Positions 35,801 to 48,747 of a stretch of 64,000 bases of DNA are shown piece after piece (position 1 is the first letter of the stretch; each line of letters opens with the position of its first letter). The notes under the pieces are model-generated. The model was not told the DNA's origin, searched no databases, and saw nothing but the letters and a program-made list of their open reading frames with translations. The position numbers were made by a program, and so were the translations under genes. This stretch comes from Lycocorax pyrrhopterus obiensis. Its lineage: Eukaryota; Chordata; Aves; Passeriformes; Paradisaeidae. Location: the NCBI GenBank assembly GCA_014706295.1, contig JACSVZ010000022.1:13782830-13846829 (forward strand), in the 5' to 3' direction.

Positions 35801-38800
35801 GGCAAAGACTTATCAGAGCGGGAAATTAGAAAGATGCTGCTCCTGAAAGCCATGAGCATAAGAATGCACTTAAATATAAATTAAAATAATTTGCCTTTAG
35901 AAGAAAATAGAAACATTTCAGACGAAAGTCTAGCAAAAAACATCCAACTTGTTGTACTTTTAATATAAGCAGTGGAAACCATCTTTCACCATATTTTTGC
36001 AGTAGGTGAGCATTAAAGTTTTCTTTTGAAAAGGTTACATATCCAAATTGGTTTAGTTCAGACCTTCTGGAAGCTGAATATCTGCTCTGATGAAAATGGA
36101 AACTAATTATGCACTTCCCCCTACATTCTTGCAACATTAGTCTTTGTTGGTAAAAGACGTATCACTTTCATTCATCCATCGACCACATCCTCCCAAACAC
36201 ATTAAAATACTCAATTAAAGTCCTTTATTTCTGGAGTGAAAGGTCCATTAGTTTGCAAATTTCTGCAGAACAGCTGAGCATACTTTTGTTTTGACATTTG
36301 AGAAAAAGATGTTCTTCAGGAGATAATGAGCCAGATCCTCGACAGATATATGTCAAAATAAAATAGTTTGGGATGAGCAGAAGTGGGGGGAGGTGACATG
36401 GCTTGGCTGTTAAAGGGGGGAAAACAGCATTTTTAGAGAAATTAAAATGGAATTTAAAAGGTTAAACAAACTGAGTAATGAGTTTGCAGCAGAACGAGCA
36501 AAAGATTACTCAAGAGAGGGCCATACATAACAACCTAAATCTCCACCTCAGAAGTGCTGCATTTTACAAAAGTCCCCACAGACTTTAAAATATGATCCCA
36601 ACATGTGATTTCTGGTTGGTGACCTCAATCCTGTTCTTGTTAGGCCCCCAGTAACACTGTGTGTGTTGGATTTATCCAGAACTGCAGTCCTAGAAATCAT
36701 TATTTGGTAATGTCTAGCAAGGAGTTGACTCATCCCTGAGTCAAACCATAAATCTCATGGTTTGTGAAGGTTACAATTTCCCAAGAAATAACATAATTAT
36801 GTAAAGTAAACACATGCAGCTTATACAGGCCATGCCATGACCTGTGTGCTTATAGACACAAGATGAAGGTAACAAAAAACTGCAGTTCTTTCTCACTGTA
36901 ATAGTTAATTAATTCTACTTTCTTCCTGCAAACAAAAAAGTTGTTTGGTTTTTTGGGGTTTTTTTAATGTAAAATATTCCATTCTCTCTATGGTTTCAAT
37001 GGTAGGAGGTTATTAGACAAATTCTCTGAGTCCTGGTTTGCACAAGGCTGCTGAACCGCACCAAGAGAAAAGGGAGTTTACAATCTTCTCTAGAGGATTT
37101 ACTCAGGGTTTAATCCAGATTTGGGATTAAAATCCACATCGTTTCCATTAGTGGGGTGCACTCTTGGAATAGCTGATAAAAGATCAGTTAATGCTGCATT
37201 AGCTGTAGTATATAAATTGAATAACTGCCTTACGTAATTGCTCCCTTCTTCCAAACAAACGGAACGTGCACACCCCTCAGCACCCTGACACGTGCCTTAA
37301 GGCTCTGTTTTAACAGCTTGCCTCTAGTTTGCACTTGGCAAGCATCAGCTAGGACAAGTTTTGTATTTGGAAATACCACAAGTACACTGGATAAAAGATT
37401 CAAGCTAAGGTAGCACCTCTTACCAATGGCACTGCAATAAAATCTGCTTTGTGGCTCTAACCTCCAGCACAAGTGTTTAAAGCCATTTTATCAGGTACAG
37501 ATGCTCCACTTACTGGCCAAACCCTTGTTTCCTAGAGCTTATACATGTAGTGTAAAGGAACAGATCAGTGCATGAAACTGGTGTAATTTACTTTATAATC
37601 TTAATAAATTTAATTATCACAGCTGCTTTCAGAGAGTTGCTGCTGCAGAGGAAGATATTCTGTAGTTTTTTACTGGGATCTCTCTCAAAATACACTGGAC
37701 TCTCCAAATATGCCTGTACACTCATGGAGGGAGAAATTCAAAGGCAATGGTTTGTAAGAGAACCTGCTGAAGTTGTGTTTGGAAAGGTTGAAGAGAAAAA
37801 CAAAATAATTATTTATTAACCTTACATAAGTTTCAGCATATACTGGATAAAATACTGGTCATATATTTTTTGTGAGTGTTTCATTACAGCTTCTTATCTT
37901 CAAATGATTCTGTTTCTTAAAAAGACCTTTTTTTCCCCACTGGAAGGTACATGTGCATTATTTCTCCTCCAGTATTCATTCTTCTGCTCCCATGATGTGC
38001 ATGAAAACAGTGGTCTGGTACTTGTAAAGTGCTCTTGTGATAGCTCTGGAAAAGCCCAGAAGGGCCTGACAGTTGTATTCCCCACCAATAGATCATCCAT
38101 GAGTAGATTAAGATGAAAATTAGTCCATTACGAAATTATAATGTCACGGTGGAACAACATCCTTTTGTGCACAGTAAGCTTAGAGCATCTGTCTGATGTG
38201 GAAGCTGCAGCCCACGGACAATCACTGCAGAAATCTGTGCTGAATATTAACCAAGCCCAACCGCTTCCTCCTGGGCTATGTGTAAATAAATGATCACAGT
38301 ATTAGGCTTCAAACAATCTGACTTTAGAGAAGAGAAAATAAAGGCCGTGTAACGCTGACACACAAACATTACAAAAGGCCCTTGGCTCAACTCAGATGCA
38401 GGCTTTTTACTATTAAACCAAAATAACTCACAAAAAATCGTTAGTGGAGCACTGGTCCCTGGTGGCTTCAGTAAGGCTCTTAGGGCTCTCTGAATAATTG
38501 ATTTTTTTCTTGGTTCAGCTGCCAAACTGAGGGAAAAATAAATTCTGCTTGAATTGAGCCTAAATAAAACTTTTTTTTTTTTGTTAACACGGAATACTGA
38601 AAAAAAAGTTTTATTTCCACTCATGAATGTTTGTTCGAGACTACTTGGGTCCAGATTTTCAGTGCTTTAATCTCTGCTTTGCCTCTAGAGCTGAGCATGG
38701 GGCAGGACACTGAAAAGTGGACAAGAAGGGGATAAGCACCAGGTCAAGAGGATGTTGGAATGATAAGAAATGTGAGTGTAGGCAGGAAAATGGGAGCAGG

Positions 38801-40015
38801 TGACCCGTGAGACTACAGACCAGCTTAGACTGAGCTGCCCAGAGGAGCAGCTTAATATTTTACTATTTTCTTCTGTACTTTGTTATTATTTTTATCTTTT
38901 GAAAAGCATGAATTACCTTCAAAAGAGGCAAAAACATCATATTTGGATGTTGTAGCAGTTTGTTCTCAGTGTGAACTGACTAATGCTTGCTGCTGCATTG
39001 ATCGTGGACCTGAGCTGATCCCGGTCTCTAACACTCCAGCCACTGAAGTATTGTCATCGCCAAAAGTGACTGGTTTTGTGTACTCAGAGCTACAGGCACT
39101 TATTATAACCTGAAAATGTCAATGCAACATTGCTGCGGAAAAGAGGACTGCAATCAGGTTATTGACTAATTTGCTGTGTAATTTTGAAGCCAATTCTGAA
39201 TAGATTTACTCAGTTCATTATTTCAGGTACAAACTATGACAAGAGTATCAAATAGGTCTAGATGTGATTGATTTCTGAAAACTCCTCTATTGAGCACTCC
39301 AGGTAGCTCATTTCAATGACAAGCTGTTTTCTAGGGGTGTCTAAATAGCAGAAATGATGGCATTAACAGGATATCTCCATTTACTGCAATTGCTTCATGA
39401 TATAAAATTTGCTCCCAGACAGTTTCTTTTAATCAGGTGAGCAGAAATTCGTGGCCTTCGGTGTAAATCGTGAAAATGGCAATAACCATATAGCCTCTAT
39501 CAGAGGATTGCATGTCCACACGGCCATATTCTCATTTTGATGGTACTGGAACAAAGCAGAGACAGAGAGGTCACCAGGGCGAGGTTAAAGTGGCACTGGC
39601 TTGGGGCTTTGACTGATCAGAGACACGTGGCAGCTCCTACCTGCAAGGCTCTTCTGCCCCCAGTAGAGAGAAAACCTCTTTATCCTTCAAAGTGTTGCTC
39701 TTCTGAAAAAGTGACTCTGTAGGGAGAACTCTCACCTTCTTGTCTGAGGAGTTCTGAAACTAGCTGAAAGGCAAAACATCTCTGTCCTTCCTTTTTAATA
39801 CCAGGTTTGAGAGAACATTACATGGAAAAATGCACATTTCTGAGCCAGCAAACAGAAAAAGGCAGATTATCAAGCTGGCCTGGTTTGATCCGAGTCATAA
39901 AACTGAGAGCTGAGAATGACTTGCTGTTCACTGCCTTGCGGTGTTTACCTAATCATGTTCGCATGGTTAGGGAGTTATAAATTAATATCAAGCCTATTAT
40001 GGGATTTCACAGTAC
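32895..40015. other. Spacer; possible conserved non-coding block at 33630-33960
   Basis: No gene recognised. Around 33630-33960 the sequence is non-repetitive, contains a perfect octamer ATGCAAAT (33787-33794) and several TTTAAT/ATAAAT words, and has the texture of a conserved non-coding element. This is an impression only. Long T runs occur near 34630 and 38570. Remaining sequence is ordinary spacer. Confidence 0.35.
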
Positions 40016-40068
40016 AGTCCTTCCTCCCTGTCTCCCTGCCTCCCTCTCCCCCTGCTTACCTCCCACTG
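40016..40068 (+). repeat. Pyrimidine-rich tract with CTCCCTGC-like units
   Basis: Nearly pure C/T sequence with repeated TCCCTG and CTCCC words, interrupted by a few G and A bases. It ends shortly before CTCTTACAG at 40081, which would be a strong splice acceptor. The open frame after that AG (about 48 codons to TGA at 40227-40229) includes FPALLALDPERIPSV and is unrecognised, with no donor needed if terminal. Confidence 0.5.
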
Positions 40069-43000
40069 CTGACTCTTACAGCCCTGATAACTTCCCGGCA
40101 CTCCTCGCTCTAGACCCAGAGAGGATCCCCAGTGTTGTTCCCAAACCTCACCGGGCACATCCCATTGTGCTCCTGGATGATTCCTGTCACGAGTTTGTGC
40201 TCATTATCTGTGTGTTCCTCTGCACTTGAAAACACACACAACTCCTGCTTGCTGGGGAGTACTGCCACGGTTTGTCACCTCTTAGCAACACCTCAGGAAC
40301 ATGTCGAGCCCGAATGTTCTCGCCAGCACCAACAGGCTCCTTCCATGCTGTGACATTCCCTCTCACATCTTCCTGCACAGCACAGCCTGTGGGGCTCCCA
40401 CCACTTCACCTCCAGGGCTTCGCAGGCTCTGCCCCTCTCCTGCTCCTGGGGAGAAGTGAGCACAGAGCTGGGAAGTTCCATGTGCAGAGCTGAATTTTTG
40501 TAGGTTTGATACAGAGAAGTTGATAAAGTCTTACTGGTGCTGATGTTGGCAGACAGGGAAGAATTCTCAAGCTCTAAGAGCAAAACAGACCAGTAGGTCA
40601 GCGATTGCCTCATTACAGATGCATCAATATCAACGCTTAATTTCCTTTTAGGGTCATCTGCAAGTTGGTGTTTTAAACCGTAGAGAAGCCTCTCCCAAGG
40701 GCTGTGTTAGGGGGGACCTTCCTGTGGCCAAGCACTAAGTCACAGTGATCACTTCCATGAATATTGCATGTTGTTGCTTTTAATTAACAACATGTAAGAC
40801 TTAGAGATTCTCCTCAGCCAAAAGCTGCTGTTTCCCAACATCCTGCTCTTCTTCACTTCCCCACTCGCTTTCACCATCCTCTTCTGCACAGAGAAACAAG
40901 AAAATCAGGAAAACCACAGCACCTAAGTGAGACCGAGACAAATCTTTGTACTTTGTTGGCTTATTCCAGATCTCTTACACAAAGGAAAGGATCTTTTGGA
41001 AGTTATCTATAAAACAATCACTTTTTCTTCTCTTACAAGATTTCACTTGAGCAAAACTAGAACTAAATGTAACATAGAAAAACAAATAAACTGGAGGGAC
41101 ACATGTACCTAAGAAAGAAAATAGAAGCTGAAGATTTAGACCAGTCTAAGTTTGTAAGCTGTGGATCATTTTTTCCCAACCAGCTCAAAGTAAATGTTAC
41201 AGCATTCACGTGGCTGCCAAAGAAAAGCAAATATCAAGAGAGAATGGAGGGAATGGAGAGACAAAAGCAAACCCAGCCTGTTTAGGTTCAGACTCCTCGG
41301 ACATGGGTGGTTTTTCTACACTTGCACAACAGCTCGTGCGTTAATGCTGGAGCTTCTGAGAAAGTCCTACCCCAGCTGAGCACAGACTGTTAAATAGTAT
41401 TTTCACCAAGATTTTTATCCCACGTGGGAATCTCTTACAGCTTCCTTGAAACCCAAATTTTACTTATCACTTCCCAGACTGTAACATCCACAGCGGGAAC
41501 TGAGCATCAGCCAGTCCTAATTTCTAAATTTACTTTTCGTTCAGCTGGTATAAAGTTTTGCATGGTGGCCTTTCCATGCCATAAATATTAAATGTTAATG
41601 TGTAAGCTCCATCTGGAAGACTCTTCATTCTCAAATTCTCAGCTCTGTTTCCTCACATAACAACCGATAACAGAGATCATTAAATAAGATTTTTATTTAG
41701 GAACACTGAGAATGTAACCTAGAGTAGGAGCAATATGCAAAAAATTAAAAAGTAACATTTTATTGACCGTCTTTTCTTTATTGCCGCTTATCTATGAAGA
41801 AATGAGAAGATAAAATCAGTAGAGTAGTAAAACAACCTCCACACTAAGTGTATTGCTGTAAAAAAATTTACTTTTTTTGTGTGCTTAAAGTATAATAAGG
41901 AAAATATGAATATAAAACATTTCCTACCATCTTCTCCAGAGTTGCTTACTGTAATATGGAGCTTTCAATTTCTTACGGTGCTGTTTGACACAGATTATTC
42001 CCCTTAGAATGTTCCATTACGCTCAGTTTTCTTTGCAAGTGTGAAAGAGATGTAAAGTCTGTTGTTGCTCCCTGAAAATTTTATTCAAATGCAGCAGCAT
42101 CCATTTATAATCACATTTACAGAATGACTTTCATTCTGGGTGATCCAAATGTGCTTTCCAGACTTTTATATCAAGAAATGTAGAATGCAGCCACCTCCAC
42201 GTGGCTTGTTGGGCTGTTTGGTGACATCCAGCAGTCACACATGTGGCTTCAAATGGAAAGTGAGCGTCCAGTGCTGTGTCCCGGGATGTTTGGGAGATGA
42301 ATTTGGTGTCTCATCATCTCCAAGAGAATGTCTTTCTAATAAAGGCATTAATAAATCTTTAGTGGTGATGGCACTGAGGGTGGGACTTCACAGCAAGGTC
42401 TGAACTCCCACAACTCACTGCCAGAAAAATTAGAGACCTGATCATATTCTGAATATCAACCGCAATTTTTTTGTGTTTTCGTTTTGGGAAGGGGCTTGGG
42501 ACATATTAATAGTGATATTGTTTCCTCATAGTTTATCAAGTATTATGTCTATAATTCTAGAGGATTTCTCCAAGTTGTCTTTCAAAATATTTGAATACAT
42601 AAAATATTTGTTATATACAAGCCTATAAACAGTCCTTTTGAAAAAATGGGGCTAAATACAGGCGTGTGTTAGCTGCGGTAACTGCTGTGTTGAGGAACCC
42701 AGTCCTACCATCAGCTGTCTTTTTAATTCATCCATTTCTCACCTATTATTAGTTACATTTTTTCTAAATATTTTCTGTTCCTCCCTTGGCCAGCTGTTGG
42801 GCTTAAGTTGCATCCCATTTCCATTAAGCAGGACATGTAACTGTGGCAAACCACAGTGCACCCATCAGGCTGATGTTCACCTGAAAGCCTGTGAATAGAT
42901 TTTGTCGAGATCCAAAGTAATTACTTTGTAAAGTTCATTTCCCACCCGGCATCTCTTTTCTGCTGAATAAATATTGCAAGAGGATGAAATATGGACGGGT

Positions 43001-46000
43001 TGTTTATATCCATCACTTTTAAATATTAGTGCTCGGCTTATGCAGCTCTTTGTTGTGTAAAAATCATTTGGATACATTATTCTAAGTTGAATAACAGAGT
43101 ATTTCAGATTAAGAACTAAAGGAAGCCTCTCTTTGTCATCTTGTATTGAATAAAGCAAAGGGAAGGGACAGTCTATTAATTCTAGGGCTAATATATCTTC
43201 CCTCTAAATGGCAACACCTTGTAAACATTTTTGTTAGCAAATATTATTAAATTGCATATCTGATTCAAACACCTATTATGCTTTATTAAAGTAAATATAC
43301 TAAATTGCCTCTAAGGGTACATAATAACACATCATTTCAGTCAAGTAATACCCATTTTAAAATTACATTCCATTCCTATATAACGATTACTTGGGAATGT
43401 TACTTTCCTCCAAATTGTTGGCTGTGATTTCATTTTTGAAGGCACATGAATGCATCCATGAGCAGTGTCCAGTGATGTTTTCTTTGTGCCATACTATGGA
43501 AAAATAAAGAGGATTGGGGAAGTTTAATTATGGCAACTTTTGTCCATCTTTTTGAAGTTTAAGTCAAGTGGAAAAGTATCCCAGAGGAGTCACAAAATGT
43601 GGTAGAAAAACTTTCTCACAAGCACTAAGAGTTCTTCGAATTCATTGTGCTGTTGTTTTGTTTCCTCTACCTAGTCTTATTAGAATAAGTTTGGAGTTGT
43701 CTTACTCTTCTCCATGGAGTAGTATTTCTTTTTATTTGGAAAGGAAAGGTGACATATCTGCTTTTTCTTTTTTTTTTTTTTTTGCATGAGGAATTCCAGC
43801 ATGATGTTCAATTTCTTTTCACTTTTAACTGAGATCTAAACGAACATGCCACAGCAAAACTGATCCTACAGTGTTTGTAATGAGTTGTCCTTTTTTTTCC
43901 TTACCTCCAAGCTAGACATTGGTGTCTCGGGTAAAAATAAAAATGCCACTGGGTGAGGGCCAGGAGGATATTTTATGTATGAAATTGCTTCAGAAACAGT
44001 TTCAGAGAGGTTTTCAAAAACCCCAAATCATGGAGGATTTTTCACGTGTTCTGTCTTATAACAAAAGGTTCATCCATAACATTTGTTAACCTGGGCTGCT
44101 GTGACAAATTCAAAGTGTTTGAAAGTCTCTCAGGACAGTTATTTAAAGTGTGTTTTGCTCTCTTTTTCATTAAAGAACCAGGCTTGTGTTTGAAGATGAA
44201 TCCTCAGCTGGAAAGTTGCTTTCAGTTTTAAATGGAGAATTGACACATTTTCTTCAATTAGGTTTTGGCTGCAATCCATCCTTGTCTATCAACCTTTCCA
44301 GAACTCCAGTAGCCTCATCTCTTATCCTTTTCTTTTTGAAGACAAGGGTTTTAAATTAAATAAATAATGCATGACATTCAGGAAAAGGTAGAGTAAGGCA
44401 AATTTTACAGCAAAGAGGGAGAATTTTTTAATTGGAAAGTGAAGAGTGCTGGGAAATGGTCTGTTAGAGCACTCTGTGCTTTCAGACTCTAAATATCCTC
44501 AGGGAAATTTGGAGCCTTGCCATGTTGGATATCCATATCCAGAAATACAATTTTGTTTGCACAAGCATTAATTAGCAATTTTGGGAATGCTTTCAACAAG
44601 GCCAACGATTGACTGGAACACTGAATTTATCCCTTCCCATGAAGTGCTCTGTTTAGGGAAAGAAAACACAACATACACACTTTTTACCAAGTTGGACAGG
44701 AGCCCAAAAAAATTATAGTTTTCAGTGGACTTTCAGTTCAAGGTGGGTTGGATCTGATAGGTTGTGGTGGGCCCTTCCAAGACACGAGATAATGGTCAAC
44801 AACAAACTTCCACGTTTGTAGGAATTCACCTCAAGCTCTAAGTGCCTTAGACAGCCCTTTCCTGCAACTAAAGGTGTGGAAACAGTTATTAAATTGCCAG
44901 AAGGATTTGAGTCTTCCTTCAGCAAATTCTTTGTCCTTCTCTCTCATATGCGTAAGCAATTCTACAGAGATTAGGAGCAGCACAAAGCTGAAAGTGCCAA
45001 CTCCACGGAGTCCTCTCCTTTATTGTTAAACAATTCTGAAGCCTCTTGGATCAAGGAGTTTTGGCTGAACCTCATTCAGGGAGTTCCTCATCTCAGCTGC
45101 TTCACTCACTGTATATTCATCTATCACCTGCTGTGTTTTCTGCTGACGTATTCATCTGTCCAGCCTCAAGTGAAATGGTTTATCTTTCCTCATTATAAGA
45201 ATTCTTATGGCAATAACATTCAGAGGAGTCTTTTACTGGGAAATAAAATGTAGGCTAAAATGTCACAGAACTTTATTAGACAATCTAAACTTAATTGCAG
45301 ATGAGTTGATGCACTCGTAAAAGATGATGCAATGTTTCTATTAACTCCAACATATGGTAACTATTCATGGGAGGACAGCAAACAGAGATATCACTAAATG
45401 TTACTCTAAAATGGTCAAATTAGGAAGCTGGCTATTTTTTTTTAATAATAACTTCAAATGTGTTACTAACCAGTGAGAGTTTACCTGACATTAGAAGTAT
45501 TCAGAGGACATTGCCTATATAAAACTGTGGTGGCAATTTGATTATGCCTGTGAAGGCACTTGATTATTTAGAATATTTCCCCATACTCTGTGATGGAAAG
45601 TGACAAAGAGCTCTGCTTCCCTGAAGAGTTGCAGGTCTTGAACACATTTCCCTGCTTTCACTGAGGTTCATGTGAGGTTTATTTAAATAATTAATTCTAC
45701 AGTAAATGGCACTTGCTGGTAGAAGATATTTCAGATAGCATAGTTTAATTATTTGTGCCATTACTGTCCCTATCTTTAGAAATTTCAGTGAAAAGCTCTA
45801 ACAATTAAATGATCTGTATTAATTACAGTACAAACTTTATTCCATCCTGTTCTCATGCTGACAAGTCCTGTACCCTCCCACTTTGCCCTGACATACAGTT
45901 TAAATGTGCCATGGTGACAGGTTAACTCAGAAGCTGCTCCGAGTTAATCACACGCTGCTAGAGACCATTGCACACAGACAAGTCCTGTGCTGGCAATTCC

Positions 46001-48213
46001 AACAAAGCACAGACAACTGCATTTTGTGTTTGCCTCAGCTAAGATATCGACTGAATAAAGAGAACTAAAGCCAGCTCCAAAGGCTGCAATCAGTAGATGG
46101 TTAAGTAATTTCAGGGTTTTTCCTTCATTGCCAAAAATCAAGATGGTTTCTGAAGACATTTGAAGTCTATAAAGACTTGGCTAAATTACAGTTGTTCTAC
46201 AGCAAGTGTGATATGCAGGGGAGGACTGGAAGGGATCCAGGGAGCTTGTTTTCACACCAGAGATCCTTTCTAGGAGATGAAATCATACTGGAAGGGCAGT
46301 GTGCCCTGGAGGATCAGACACCCTAGTGTGAGTTCATATCTGACTCTGTGATTAGTTTGACGTTGCATAACATTTACATAGCCTCCTCTTTAGGAGTTCT
46401 GATTAAAGCCCTCCAATTATATCATTGATGTATTCAGCAGAGCTGAGTATCCCAGTCTGAACAGATTGTGACCATGACACACTTTCAGTTCTCTCTTTGC
46501 TTACCCAAGTAGCCAAAGGACACCTTTAAAAGGTTTAATAGAGAACACCAGTAATGTCACTATGGAAACATAATGTTTTAGAAACTCCTACTTTAAAAAA
46601 GCACCATCTTCCCTCATACAGCCAGGATTTACAAGTCTTGGCTAGAAATTCCCTGTCGTGTCCGTGAAAAGTATAGGATTCAGGACTGTTGTAACCTCAC
46701 AGAGCAGGACAAGTTACAGAACAGGACATCAGTGAAAACGAATACTAAAGAATGTTATTTCTAGCTGAATTACCAGATTGCTTAAAGCAATATTAATAAG
46801 AATTTTTTTAAGTGGGTTACTAATGGTATGGAGGGCAGCTGATACAAAACAACCAGTTCAAAAGGCAAAAGAGAAAAAAAAATTACAAGTTAATGGGTGG
46901 TGCAGGAAAAATATCTTGAGAACTTATGCTGAGAAAGAGGATTGCACTCCCTCAGGCAGATGGTCAGCACAGAGGACAAAGAGCCGCTGGCAGTTGCTAC
47001 CTGAAAGATTTATGCCCTTCGCTCCACAGGTATCATTCTCTTGCTGCCAGGGGCCAAGAATCCAATATCCACTTCCAGAGCATGTTTGTGTCGTCTCGTG
47101 TTTGTTCTAGTAACGCTATTTATCATGTTATTTATCATGTCATCCTTCTCAAGAAATACTGTATTTGGAAAGTTGTTGTAGCTCTTGAGAAGCAATTTCT
47201 GGACTATATATTTTTTTAATTACTACAAATGAACCCCCTCGGTGTTCTGTGTTGCTGTAGAAAGAGACGAGAATTTTGTAGCCACTTTTTTAAAGTATTA
47301 CCTTTGAGTTTATAAAACAATGCCCTCTGTGTAATGTATGATAAAACATTATGTGACCTGGAGTACAAAGCTTGGAGATTCTACTTCAATTCACACGTGT
47401 TAGGGACAGATGAGGCTGTTCCTTCTGCTTCTGACTTTGTGCAAAGGTCCTGGGAAGGAGCTCAGCTGCATTGGAATGAGCCAGGCCAGGTCTGTGCTCT
47501 GTGCTCGTGTGAGAGGCTGGGAAGTTGTGCTTAATGAGGCTCTGGTTCATAAACCCACCTTGGGTCAATCAATGCAAGTCGAAAACACTCAGGCTCAGGC
47601 AGTCTGTGTTAGCTGGCACCAAAGCAGGAGATGTGGATGTTATCAGTTCAGTTCACTCAGCACTGGAGACAAACTCCAGAGCTCCTGTGAAGAAGCCCAG
47701 CAACAGCAAACTCATTCAGACAGGGAAGTCACTTGAGACTGATCCATATGAATAACAAGCAATTTTCCTTGTGGTGCAGCTGCATCTCTTCCAAGCAGTT
47801 GTTGTTTCTTATCTCGTGTGCTCCTGGGGCATGAAACTGTGCATCGCCACCGCTCAGAGCAGATCAGGTTATGTTGCTGCCCCAAATTCTCAAACAAGTG
47901 CCTGCAAACAGTTTGCTTGAAATGGGGAGTTCAGCTGTTCAGAAAAAACAGTGACACATATACAACTTGGTGACAAGTGATTAAAATCAGTGAAGCAAAG
48001 GAAAGGAAAAAAAAATCAAGCTGTTATTAATTTAAAGTGAGTTCAAAAAGCAGTTGCTAAATCTCTAGCGATTTTTTTGATACCTGTCCAGGCTACAGGT
48101 GGTTGGTAAGTGCTTAATAAAGCACCTGCTCATCAACTCAGTTTCTCACGATTTTAACTAAAAAATAAATTACTGCAATAATTTAAAATCAGCAACTTAC
48201 TTTGTTAAAATGT
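40069..48213. other. Spacer
   Basis: No recognisable gene. A T run lies at about 43768-43783. A weak CR1-like 3'-end resemblance near 44740-44782 is too short to call. Two near-identical 12-base words (ATTTATCATGTT/C) are adjacent at about 47119-47142. The area 41670-41920 is AT-rich. Confidence 0.4.
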
Positions 48214-48610
48214 TGTCCTGGTGTCAGCTGGGATAGAGTTACTCTTTTTCCCAGTATCTGTGATTTGGATTTGGGATGAGAACAGTGTTGATAACACACT
48301 GATGGTTGAGCTTTGCTGAGCAGTGGCCAAGGACTTTTCATCCTCTCATGCTGCCCTGCCAGCAAGGAGGCTGGAGGGGGGCACAGGAAACTGAGAGGGG
48401 ACAGGGCCAGGACAGCTGATCCCACAGACCAAAGGGCTATTCCAGACCATGTGGCAGCATGAGGGACATCTGGCCAGGGGGTGCTGCCCTATTAAACTGT
48501 CTCCATCTCAACCCATGGATTTTCCTTTTTTTTCCTAATTCTCTCCCCATCCCACTGAGGCAGGGAGGGAGCTGTGTGGTGTTCAGCTGCCTGCAGGTTA
48601 AACCATGATG
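48214..48610 (+). mobile_element. Solo LTR of an avian endogenous retrovirus, internally deleted
   Basis: The start (TGTCCTGGTGTCAGCTGGGA at 48214) and the end (...GGTTAAACCATG near 48597-48608) match the termini of a very common avian, ERVL-like LTR. In between are the 'agtgttgataacacactga', 'tcatgctgccctgccagc' and 'attaaactgtctccatctca' blocks in the expected order. The last of these holds an ATTAAA polyadenylation signal (48491-48496). The middle, where fuller copies carry the TATA box and start site, is missing after about 48460. No internal retroviral sequence adjoins it. The final CA is mutated to TG and no target duplication could be found. Family assignment is from memory of the consensus. 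Confidence 0.8.
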
Positions 48611-48636
48611 AGAGTCCTGCCAGATGTTTCTGTACA

Positions 48637-48747
48637 GGGATTTTTCCCGGAGTATGGAATGGGGGAAAACCCAGGCTGGATTTTTGCTGGAATACAGAAT
48701 GGGGGAAAACCTGGACTGGAATTTTTCCAGAGTACAGAATGGGTATA
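48637..48747 (+). repeat. 40-bp minisatellite, about 2.7 copies
   Basis: A 40-base unit repeats with exact period: the word GAATGGGGGAAAAC occurs at 48657 and 48697, and GAATGGG recurs at 48737. Units are 48661-48700 and 48701-48740, with a partial copy before and a few bases after. Copies differ at a handful of positions. The array begins about 27 bases after the LTR end, so it may have arisen with or beside the insertion. Confidence 0.85.

Noticed and set aside
44740..44782. CR1-like 3' end on the plus strand (GGGTTGGATCTGATAGG... CCCTTCCAA)
   Set aside because: Only about 40 bases with gaps and no supporting upstream CR1 blocks.
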